From Gallionellaceae bacterium (GTDB lineage Bacteria > Pseudomonadota > Gammaproteobacteria > Burkholderiales > Gallionellaceae): a stretch of 5,314 nt of DNA. Below are positions 1-5,314 of the stretch, one piece after another. The number at the start of each line of letters is the position of its first letter. The first letter of the stretch is position 1. Location of the stretch: NCBI GenBank assembly GCA_030646595.1, contig JAUSKS010000158.1, forward strand, positions 1-5,314, written 5' to 3'. The position numbers and the translations under genes are program-made. The notes beneath the pieces were generated by a model. The model made no database searches and was not told where the DNA came from. It worked only from the letters and a program-made list of their open reading frames with translations.

Positions 1-46
1 TGATGAAACTCAGTCTGGTCTTATGGCAGCACCATAGTATGGTGAG

Positions 47-70
47 AATACGCTAATTGCGCTGCGTATT
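47..70. terminator. Weak hairpin downstream of the propeller gene
   Basis: AATACGC (47-53) and GCGTATT (64-70) pair over seven bases around a 10-nt loop, 14 bp beyond the stop codon of the propeller gene. On the - strand it is not followed by a T-tract. On the + strand it is followed by only a few T, so it could also belong to an unseen + strand gene. This is a possible transcription end with low certainty. Positions 1-83 show no gene. Confidence 0.3.
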
Positions 71-83
71 TTACGTACTGAAT

Positions 84-1679
84 CTACCGTCTTGGTGTCT
101 TGAAGGTTTGGGTAGCACCGTAAGTCGTTTGTGTTGTTCCAGTTGCAGGGTCATAGTAGTAGCCAAACGCCCGGTAGTAGTAAGTTTTATTGGCAGTTAA
201 CCCACTCATAGGCATGCTAACAGTAGATGTCTGACCAATTGGCGTAGTAACCGAGGTATTGCCAGTTACCGAACCAAGCGCGGCTGTTAACCCATATTCA
301 AATTGCACATCATCGGTTAGCCCCCACGTGCTGATGCTTGCATTGAAAGTTGCACTCGTTGTGGCAATGTTGGTGGCAGTTTTTGTGACCACATCGGGTG
401 CCGAACTTATATGGATTTGAGCGGTATAAGCTGAACCAGTTTGACCCGTGGACGAATCGCGCGTATCGGCCCATAAGGCATGCACTCTATCATTACTGGA
501 TGCGATTCCTTGGTATTCGTACAATACTCTAGAGTCACACGGCAATACACAAGGATTTTCCCGCCAGCTCTGTCTGTTTGATACGCGTATGCTGGGCGCA
601 AAACTGATGCCACCGTCGGTGGAATAGCTGTAATACAGATTGTAGGCATATTCCCCGGTAACTGTACTGACATTACTGCGTGTGTCATACCAAACTGCAT
701 CTATACGACCATTGGGCGCAACCGAAATCGTTGGCTGGAAGTAATACTTATAAGCGCCTTGCAGGCCATCACTTAGCAGAACAGGACTAGACCAGGTATA
801 GCCACCGTCGGTAGAGCGAATGACTGAAGAATCGAATCCGCCGCTGGTGTTGGGTTCGCCACTGGCGATATAAATTGTACCTGTGGTTGGGTCAACGGTG
901 ATTTTTGGATTTGCGCGTACATCGGGCACTCCCGGCCAACTCCCCCAGCCTTGCAGTGAACGGATAAAGGTATCAGCCCCCCAGGTTACCCCGCCGTCAG
1001 TGGATTTATTGAAATAAAGCCCATATTGCGTGGTCGTGTTGCCACCATTGATCCATGCTACATAGACTTCACCATTCGGGCCAGTAGCAATACTAGAGGA
1101 ATGCTCCTGTCCTCCGGCCAGGGTGGAAGAAATATCAATTGGTGTAGACCAGGTGGCTCCTCGATCCGTTGATCGGGTGAACCCTAAAATAATCCCTTTC
1201 ACATTTTGCACACTGGTTGTGGCACCCTGGCTTGGATAGTCGGACCAGACGGTATACAGGTAATTTTTGCGCGGGCTGGTGGCATTGGTATCTATAGCCA
1301 GCCAGCCTTGATCGGGATTGCCGCTATATATCCCGTTCTTATATTTCGGCTGATAAGCCATGTAGGTAGCGCTTAAGGTTTGGCCTTTATTGGTGTATTT
1401 CCCGATACGAATAGCACGTAAGGTACTGCTTAGCCAAGTCAATTCTTGCCGATAAGCATTCCCGTCAGTATCAAAAGCTATATTGGGGTCGGCCCCATAG
1501 CCATAGGTTCCTGAGCTTGAGGTTGATGTTCCCGTTGCGCCATAGTCTAAGCTGGTATAGTGAGCAAAATTCCCAGTCCCAACCAAATTGCCGGGATCAA
1601 GGGGATTAATAGCGATGGTCGTTTCAGTACCACCCAGAGAAACCTGGACATTAGGCCCAACTGTTGGCTGAAAAGCCAA
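84..1679 (-). CDS. Secreted Asp-box (BNR/sialidase-like) beta-propeller protein with C-terminal FN3-like domain; start region disrupted
   Basis: The 531 residues after the TTG at 1679 read as a mature extracellular protein. Four Asp-boxes are visible: STDRGATW (170-177), STDGGVTW (226-233), STDGGYTW (289-296) and STDGGISF (353-360). They alternate with blade-start strands such as ADPNIAFDTDGNAY (about 63), NPDQGWLAID (about 121), ANPKITVD (about 256), QPTISVAPNGRIDAVW (about 315) and a degenerate one near 390. This supports a six- or seven-bladed propeller of the sialidase/BNR superfamily. Residues about 428-529 (APDVVTKTATNIATTSATF... LTANKTYYYRAFGYY) look like a fibronectin-III module. Two cysteines (377, 381) could pair. 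I see no FRIP/YRIP motif and cannot identify the arginine triad of true sialidases, so enzymatic activity is not claimed; glycan or surface binding is an alternative. The TTG has no Shine-Dalgarno sequence and is probably not the native start: a signal peptide is encoded in frame upstream but is interrupted by TAG. The gene is on the same strand as nnrD but separated from it by a long spacer, so it is probably a separate transcription unit. Confidence 0.85.
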   Translation of the reverse strand: MAFQPTVGPNVQVSLGGTETTIAINPLDPGNLVGTGNFAHYTSLDYGATGTSTSSSGTYGYGADPNIAFDTDGNAYRQELTWLSSTLRAIRIGKYTNKGQTLSATYMAYQPKYKNGIYSGNPDQGWLAIDTNATSPRKNYLYTVWSDYPSQGATTSVQNVKGIILGFTRSTDRGATWSTPIDISSTLAGGQEHSSSIATGPNGEVYVAWINGGNTTTQYGLYFNKSTDGGVTWGADTFIRSLQGWGSWPGVPDVRANPKITVDPTTGTIYIASGEPNTSGGFDSSVIRSTDGGYTWSSPVLLSDGLQGAYKYYFQPTISVAPNGRIDAVWYDTRSNVSTVTGEYAYNLYYSYSTDGGISFAPSIRVSNRQSWRENPCVLPCDSRVLYEYQGIASSNDRVHALWADTRDSSTGQTGSAYTAQIHISSAPDVVTKTATNIATTSATFNASISTWGLTDDVQFEYGLTAALGSVTGNTSVTTPIGQTSTVSMPMSGLTANKTYYYRAFGYYYDPATGTTQTTYGATQTFKTPRR

Positions 1680-1751
1680 TGCAGGTTGAATGCCTACAAG
1701 AAAAATACTTGTTGCTAGAATACTTAGGTGCTATTTTTTTTTCGTGTTCAC
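1680..1751 (-). pseudogene. Signal-peptide coding start of the propeller gene, interrupted by an in-frame TAG
   Basis: Read in the same frame as the downstream gene, this stretch gives GTG (1751-1749), then N-T-K-K-K, a TAG stop at 1733-1731, then HLSILATSIFLVGIQPALA running straight into FQPTV. Lysine-rich n-region, hydrophobic core and an ALA cleavage site form a textbook Sec signal peptide, with the mature protein starting at the Phe two codons after the annotated TTG. The GTG lies 9 nt behind AAGGAG, so initiation here is well supported. The lysines are encoded by a run of nine A (T in + orientation, 1734-1742). Losing or gaining one A does not join the two halves, because both halves are already in the same frame. 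A base substitution (for example from AAG or CAG) is the simplest explanation. A sequencing error, or readthrough of UAG, remains possible. Confidence 0.75.
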
Positions 1752-1760
1752 TTGAAAAAT

Positions 1761-1766
1761 CTCCTT
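1761..1766 (-). promoter_or_regulatory. Ribosome binding site AAGGAG for the GTG start of the propeller gene
   Basis: On the - strand AAGGAG is followed by 9 nt and then GTG at 1751. This is the only strong Shine-Dalgarno sequence near the gene. It decides that translation originally began at the GTG with the signal peptide rather than at the TTG at 1679, which has none. Confidence 0.7.
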
Positions 1767-1791
1767 GTGTATTGTTTGAAGGTTTCGTAAT

Positions 1792-1802
1792 TGTGATTCA
1801 CA
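1792..1802. promoter_or_regulatory. Short palindrome TGTGATTCACA upstream of the propeller gene (operator candidate)
   Basis: This is a perfect inverted repeat TGTGA-T-TCACA, about 26 bp upstream of the ribosome binding site of the propeller gene. The half-sites match those of CRP, but CRP needs a 6-bp spacer and here it is 1 bp, so it is not a CRP site. It may be an operator for some other dimeric regulator or chance. No convincing -10/-35 pair was found beside it. Confidence 0.25.
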
Positions 1803-1856
1803 CTGATAGCCAGGGCATTCCAAGCCACATGATCCGTGTGGTCGCTAGTCTATCAG
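1803..1856. repeat. Nested inverted repeats in the spacer between nnrD and the propeller gene
   Basis: Outer arms CTGATAG (1803-1809) and CTATCAG (1850-1856) are perfectly complementary. They enclose an inner hairpin CCACATG-ATC-CGTGTGG (1825-1841) with seven pairs, one of them G-U. Neither strand shows a following T-tract, so it is not a standard intrinsic terminator. It lies in the probable leader or promoter region of the propeller gene and downstream of nnrD. It could fold in either transcript or mark a protein-binding site. The rest of the 172-bp spacer (1752-1923) shows no further gene. Confidence 0.35.
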
Positions 1857-1923
1857 GTATTGAATTGTTGCAGATTGTTAGAGTTGTCCGGTTTTTATTG
1901 GGAAGTGATGTAGGTGGGCGAGC

Positions 1924-2790
1924 CTAGCGTTGTTGAGAGGTGGAATGTGATACCCACTGATTCAACACCCACCGCGCCCAATCAGTAACCTCAGAAGCAG
2001 TCATGCCGATAGAGATGCCTTGTTGCGCCAGCGCATCGCCCGCTGCGCCATGCAGATGCACGGCCAGCAATAAAGCTCGATCCGCATCCATCCCCTGCGC
2101 GATGAAGGCAGCGATCATGCCGGTCAGCACATCGCCCATGCCGGGGCTGCTCATGCCGGGGTTGCCGGTTTTGTTGAGATATATTTTTCCGACGCTGGTG
2201 ACGCAGACGCTATTCTCACCTTTCAACACTACGCTGCAATGCAGTTTTTCCGCCAGTTGCTGTGCCGATTCGGTGCGCGCGGCCTGAATATCATTCGTGC
2301 TGCAATCAAGCAGGCGCGCAGCTTCGCCGGGATGCGGCGTAATCACGGTGGCGGCTGTGCGGGAAGTAACCATTGCTTGCAGGTCAGTGTGCAGCGCGAG
2401 TATGTTGAGTGCGTCGGCATCCAATACCAGTGCGGTATTCAGCTTGAGTGTTTCGTACAGAATTTTCTGCGCCGCAAGGTCGTGACCCATGCCGCAGCCG
2501 ATGGCAATGACGTCCAGCTCCGGCAAGTTGGTTTTGCCACTATGCAACATCAATTCCGGTTGCTGCATATCTACGGCAGGGGCATGGTCCGCCAGCAGGC
2601 CGACATGCACACTGCCTGCACCCATCTTGAGTGCGGCGCGTGCGGCCAGCAGCGGTGCGCCGACCATACCGCTGGCTCCGCCGATGACCATCACCGTGCC
2701 GAACATGCCTTTATGGCTGTCATGCGGGCGCGGCTTGAGGAAGGCGGTGACCTGTTTTTGGGTGATGAGCGTGGCGCGTGTCGAGGGCAT
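1924..2790 (-). CDS. nnrD: ADP-dependent (S)-NAD(P)H-hydrate dehydratase (YjeF C-terminal / carbohydrate kinase-like family)
   Basis: This 288-residue cytosolic repair enzyme converts (S)-NADHX and (S)-NADPHX, hydrated damage products of NAD(P)H, back to NAD(P)H using ADP. Family motifs appear in order: HKGMFG (26-31), GGASGMVGAPLLAARAAL (37-54, glycine-rich N-terminal motif), PE (79-80), GCGMG (98-102), DADALN (124-129), TPHPGE (151-156), VVLKGENS (187-194), GNPGMSSPGMGDVLTG (209-224, with Asp220 as the expected catalytic aspartate) and HLHGAAGD (245-252). It is a stand-alone dehydratase: the YjeF_N epimerase domain fused to it in E. coli Nnr is absent and should be encoded elsewhere. The open frame extends upstream to 3150, but that part runs antisense through purL. 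The ATG at 2790 is chosen because AAGGAG lies 6 nt before it and family similarity starts shortly after. It is divergent from purL with 91 bp between the start codons. No clear terminator follows the TAG at 1924-1926. Confidence 0.95.
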   Translation of the reverse strand: MPSTRATLITQKQVTAFLKPRPHDSHKGMFGTVMVIGGASGMVGAPLLAARAALKMGAGSVHVGLLADHAPAVDMQQPELMLHSGKTNLPELDVIAIGCGMGHDLAAQKILYETLKLNTALVLDADALNILALHTDLQAMVTSRTAATVITPHPGEAARLLDCSTNDIQAARTESAQQLAEKLHCSVVLKGENSVCVTSVGKIYLNKTGNPGMSSPGMGDVLTGMIAAFIAQGMDADRALLLAVHLHGAAGDALAQQGISIGMTASEVTDWARWVLNQWVSHSTSQQR

Positions 2791-2796
2791 GCAGAG

Positions 2797-2802
2797 CTCC
2801 TT
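2797..2802 (-). promoter_or_regulatory. Ribosome binding site AAGGAG of nnrD
   Basis: AAGGAG on the - strand is followed by CTCTGC and the ATG at 2790. It fixes the start of nnrD and excludes the upstream in-frame ATG near 2838 and the longer antisense extension. Confidence 0.8.
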
Positions 2803-2837
2803 AATATTTCCCGCTACGCTAAAGTTAATTTGGCGCA

Positions 2838-2848
2838 TAGTATAATAG
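2838..2848. promoter_or_regulatory. Overlapping divergent -10 boxes for purL and nnrD
   Basis: The + strand has a perfect TATAAT at 2841-2846, 35 nt before the purL ATG. The - strand has TATACT at 2844-2839, 48 nt before the nnrD ATG. The two boxes share four base pairs. No good -35 TTGACA match is found at 16-18 bp for either box, so both promoters would depend on an activator or be modest in strength. The assignment rests on position and -10 match only. Confidence 0.5.
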
Positions 2849-2881
2849 CAGCCTGTTCCCAACGCCTCAGAGAATCTGTCT

Positions 2882-5314
2882 ATGTTCCGCACCCTTCCCG
2901 GTAAAGCCGCGCTTTCTTCCTTCCGTCTTGAAAAATTGCGGGCCGCTGTAAAAATAGCAGCGCCCGATGTGCAGCTTGAGGAGGCGCGGCACTGGTATTT
3001 TATTTCGCTTAACTCTGCTTTGTCGGATGCAGATAGTAAGCTGCTGTACCGTCTGTTGGGGCTGGCAGAAAGCAGCGATTCTGATATGGGCGAGATGCAC
3101 CGCATACTGGTGGTGCCGCGTCTGGGGACGATTTCACCCTGGTCTTCCAAGGCGACCGAGATTGCGCGGCATTGTGCGCTGCCGACGGTAAGCCGTATTG
3201 AGCGCGGCGTGGTGTATTACCTGAAAACCGGCAAGGGCCACGGGCTTTCCCGCACCGCGTTAAAAGCGCTGCTGCCGCTGTTGCATGACCGTATGACTGA
3301 ATCAGTAGTCACTGAGCTGGTTGGTGTGGAAAAAAAGATTTTTGCCGAAAGTGCGCCGCAGCCCCTGTCTACTGTGGATATTTTGCAAGGGGGCAGCGCT
3401 GCCTTGTCCGCTGCCAATTATGAATTGGGGTTGGCACTATCGAATGATGAAATAGATTATCTGGTAGAGAATTTTACCCGGCTGGAACGTAACCCCACCG
3501 ATGTGGAGCTGATGATGTTCGCGCAGGCCAATTCCGAACATTGTCGTCATAAGATTTTTAATGCGGACTGGGTGATTGATGGCGAGCCGCAAGCGATCTC
3601 CTTATTTGGCATGATACGCAACACGCATAAGCTGCACCCTGCAGGCACAGTGGTCGCGTATTCGGATAATTCTTCGGTGATTGAGGGTGCGCGCGTAGAG
3701 CGTTTTTATCCGCATGAAAACGGTGGTTATGCTTATAGTGCGGAGCTGACCCATACCTTGATGAAAGTGGAAACGCATAATCATCCTACTGCGATTTCAC
3801 CTTTTGCGGGTGCGGCCACGGGTGCGGGGGGCGAGATACGCGACGAAGGTGCGACGGGTATAGGCTCCAAACCCAAAGCGGGATTGACTGGGTTTTCGGT
3901 GTCGAATTTACGCATACCTGGATTTGAGCAGCCGTGGGAAAAATACCTCCCTCACCCCAACCCTCTCCCAGAGGGGGAGGGGGCCAACTCGCTCCCCTCT
4001 CCCTCTGGGAGAGGGGCTGGGGGAGAGGGTGGAGGCGAGGGAACAAGCTACGGCAAACCCTCCCGCATCGCCTCTGCCCTGCAAATCATGCTGGACGGCC
4101 CACTTGGCGGGGCCGCGTTCAACAATGAATTTGGCCGTCCCAATCTGGCGGGTTACTTCCGTACCTTTGAAGAAAATGTAAATGGCGAGATGCGCGGCTA
4201 CCACAAGCCCATCATGCTGGCTGGTGGCGTGGGCAACATCGCTGCGCAACATACGCACAAACACAATTTGCCCGTGGGTGCCTTGCTCATTCAAATCGGT
4301 GGGCCTGGCATGTTGATCGGCCTGGGTGGCGGCGCAGCTTCCAGTATGGATACCGGCGCGAACACCGAGGATCTGGATTTTGCTTCCGTGCAGCGCGGCA
4401 ATCCGGAAATGCAGCGTCGTGCGCAGGAAGTAATCGACCGCTGTTGGCAAATGGGCGAACGCAATCCCATCCTGTCCATTCATGATGTCGGTGCCGGCGG
4501 CATTTCCAATGCGCTGCCGGAACTGGTACATGGCGGCGGGCGCGGTGCGCGTTTTGAATTGCGCCATGTGCCTTCGGAAGAACGCGGCATGACGCCCATG
4601 CAAATCTGGAGCAACGAGGCGCAGGAGCGTTATGTATTGGCCATTGCGCCAGAACACCTGGCCGCATTCCAGCTGATCTGTGTACGTGAACGCTGTCCGT
4701 TCGCGGTATTGGGGCATGCCATTGCGGATGACCGCTTGATCGTACACGACCCGTTATACAAAAATGATGCGGTGGATATGCCGCTGTCCGTGTTGCTGGG
4801 CAAGCCGCCGAAAATGACACGCCGGGTCAAGCGCGAGCAGGTGCAGCTTGCTGCATTCGACACCAGCCAGATAAAACTTGCAGATGCGATAGCGCGCGTA
4901 CTGCGCCTGCCTGCTGTGGCGGATAAAACTTTTCTGATCAGCATAGGCGACCGCACCGTCGGTGGCTTGACCGCGCGTGACCAGATGGTGGGGCCGTGGC
5001 AAGTGCCAGTGGCGGATGTGGCCGTGACGCTGATGGGTTTTAATACCACGCTGGGCGAAGCTTTTGCGCTGGGTGAACGCACTCCGCTGGCAGTATTCAA
5101 CGCGCCTGCCTCTGCGCGCATGGCCGTGGGTGAAGCGCTCACCAATATTGCAGCAGCACGCATCGCAAAAATCGGCGACATTAAATTATCAGCCAACTGG
5201 ATGGCCGCTGCCGGGCATCATGGCGAAGACGCGGCCTTATTTGATGCGGTGCATGCGGTGGGTATGCAGCTGTGTCCGCAACTGGGCATCAGCATTCCAG
5301 TGGGCAAGGATTCC
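2882..5314 (+). CDS. purL: Phosphoribosylformylglycinamidine (FGAM) synthase, large single-chain type; 3' end outside the window; carries an in-frame palindromic insertion
   Basis: PurL catalyses the fourth step of de novo purine synthesis: FGAR + ATP + glutamine to FGAM, in the cytosol. The 811 visible residues match the E. coli-type enzyme (about 1300 residues) throughout. They begin [19 protein letters not shown], followed by the N-terminal PurS-like domain with [11 protein letters not shown] (82-92) and the linker region. [18 protein letters not shown] starts at 213, ETHNHPTAI at 297-305, [15 protein letters not shown] at 406-420, [10 protein letters not shown] begins near 480, HDVGAGG is at 534-540, and [11 protein letters not shown] begins at 700. 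The text stops at PVGKDS, inside the second PurM-like half. The C-terminal part and the glutaminase domain (Cys-His-Glu) lie beyond the window. Between GFEQPWE (347-353) and GKPSRI (from 391) sit about 34 extra residues, rich in Pro, Gly, Glu and Ser, encoded by a palindromic repeat; E. coli has only EEDF between Trp and GKP. The frame is intact on both sides. The ATG at 2882 has only a weak purine-rich stretch upstream (CAGAGA, about 2868-2873) as ribosome binding site; it is chosen because family similarity begins there. Confidence 0.97.
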   Translation, partial: MFRTLPGKAALSSFRLEKLRAAVKIAAPDVQLEEARHWYFISLNSALSDADSKLLYRLLGLAESSDSDMGEMHRILVVPRLGTISPWSSKATEIARHCALPTVSRIERGVVYYLKTGKGHGLSRTALKALLPLLHDRMTESVVTELVGVEKKIFAESAPQPLSTVDILQGGSAALSAANYELGLALSNDEIDYLVENFTRLERNPTDVELMMFAQANSEHCRHKIFNADWVIDGEPQAISLFGMIRNTHKLHPAGTVVAYSDNSSVIEGARVERFYPHENGGYAYSAELTHTLMKVETHNHPTAISPFAGAATGAGGEIRDEGATGIGSKPKAGLTGFSVSNLRIPGFEQPWEKYLPHPNPLPEGEGANSLPSPSGRGAGGEGGGEGTSYGKPSRIASALQIMLDGPLGGAAFNNEFGRPNLAGYFRTFEENVNGEMRGYHKPIMLAGGVGNIAAQHTHKHNLPVGALLIQIGGPGMLIGLGGGAASSMDTGANTEDLDFASVQRGNPEMQRRAQEVIDRCWQMGERNPILSIHDVGAGGISNALPELVHGGGRGARFELRHVPSEERGMTPMQIWSNEAQERYVLAIAPEHLAAFQLICVRERCPFAVLGHAIADDRLIVHDPLYKNDAVDMPLSVLLGKPPKMTRRVKREQVQLAAFDTSQIKLADAIARVLRLPAVADKTFLISIGDRTVGGLTARDQMVGPWQVPVADVAVTLMGFNTTLGEAFALGERTPLAVFNAPASARMAVGEALTNIAAARIAKIGDIKLSANWMAAAGHHGEDAALFDAVHAVGMQLCPQLGISIPVGKDS
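3941..4042. repeat. C/G-rich palindromic element inserted in frame within purL
   Basis: About 102 bp of sequence are absent from the normal PurL gene. The core (3949-4029) is a large imperfect inverted repeat whose two arms are themselves hairpins. The left arm is CCCTCTCCC-AGA-GGGGGAGGG (3961-3981, one mismatch in nine). The right arm is CCCCTCTCCC-TCT-GGGAGAGGGG (3994-4016, ten perfect pairs). The outer flanks, CTCACCCCAA on the left and CTGGGGGAGAG on the right, also pair approximately. In the purL frame it encodes residues 354-387, with [12 protein letters not shown] and [12 protein letters not shown] blocks. Exact ends are uncertain: removal of 102 bp leaves W-E-T-S-Y-G-K-P, the E. coli spacing. 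Removal of 105 bp between two TAC codons (3944-3946 and 4049-4051) leaves W-E-K-Y-G-K-P. No transposase is present, so if mobile it is non-autonomous. Similar CCCTCTCCC/GGGAGAGGG repeats are known as dispersed elements in proteobacteria. Confidence 0.85.

Noticed and set aside
31..43. Palindrome ACCATAGTATGGT downstream of the propeller gene
   Set aside because: Six-base arms around a single base, too tight for a hairpin, no associated signal; likely chance.
1734..1742. A9 homopolymer as a phase-variable or frameshift switch for the propeller gene
   Set aside because: Changing the run by one or two bases does not connect the GTG to the downstream frame; both parts are already in phase and only the TAG separates them.
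1664..1927. 87-codon + strand frame across the spacer
   Set aside because: It covers the opposite strand of the signal peptide and ribosome binding site of the propeller gene and shows no protein-like features or start signals.
2138..2162. Direct repeat CATGCCGGGG, two copies
   Set aside because: It encodes the two PGM units of the conserved GNPGMSSPGMGD motif of NnrD; explained by protein sequence.
2003..2904. Several + strand open frames opposite nnrD
   Set aside because: They mirror the coding strand of a clearly recognised enzyme; Cys/His/Ala-rich text without motifs.
2791..3150. 120-codon upstream extension of nnrD
   Set aside because: It runs antisense through the divergent promoter region and the start of purL, has no family similarity, and the ATG at 2790 has a good ribosome binding site.
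3924..4181. Small + strand frames through the repeat giving [15 protein letters not shown] peptides
   Set aside because: Such peptides are translations of the palindromic repeat itself and overlap purL in another frame; not real genes.
3908..4747. Long antisense open frame (279 codons) opposite purL, with others at 4287-4820 and 4630-5196
   Set aside because: They lie wholly opposite strongly conserved PurL codons, lack ribosome binding sites and show no family motifs; they are shadows of a GC-rich gene.

Overview
This window most likely comes from the chromosome of a betaproteobacterium. That is an inference: the purine-biosynthesis protein on the + strand is the long, single-chain FGAM synthase (PurL) typical of beta- and gammaproteobacteria, and its text is very close to the E. 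coli type. The NAD(P)HX dehydratase beside it is a stand-alone protein, and the purL gene carries a C/G-rich palindromic repeat of a style known from proteobacterial genomes. The genus cannot be fixed from the window.

Layout. Positions 84-1679 (- strand) encode a secreted Asp-box (BNR/sialidase-like) beta-propeller protein with a C-terminal fibronectin-III-like domain. Its signal peptide is encoded just upstream (1680-1751) behind a good ribosome binding site and a GTG start, but an in-frame TAG (1731-1733) cuts it off after six codons. The gene as read is therefore probably broken or needs readthrough. A 172-bp spacer (1752-1923) with several inverted repeats separates it from nnrD (1924-2790, - strand), the ADP-dependent (S)-NAD(P)H-hydrate dehydratase, a metabolite-repair enzyme. 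A 91-bp intergenic region holds back-to-back, overlapping -10-like boxes. purL (2882 to the window end, + strand, 811 residues visible) then runs divergently and leaves the window before its C-terminal part and glutaminase domain.

The most striking object is inside purL. An insertion of about 102-105 bp (around 3941-4045) made of nested C/G-rich inverted repeats interrupts a highly conserved stretch of the protein. It keeps the reading frame and adds about 34 Pro/Gly/Glu/Ser-rich residues between the ETHNHPTAI and [15 protein letters not shown] motifs. The protein continues with family-like sequence for more than 400 residues afterwards, so this looks like a dispersed palindromic element that entered an essential-type enzyme gene and is translated, comparable in concept to the Rickettsia palindromic elements.

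The three genes do not form a pathway. nnrD and purL are divergent housekeeping genes. The propeller gene looks like an accessory gene: it has repetitive Ser/Thr/Tyr/Gly-rich secreted sequence and visibly more A/T than its neighbours.
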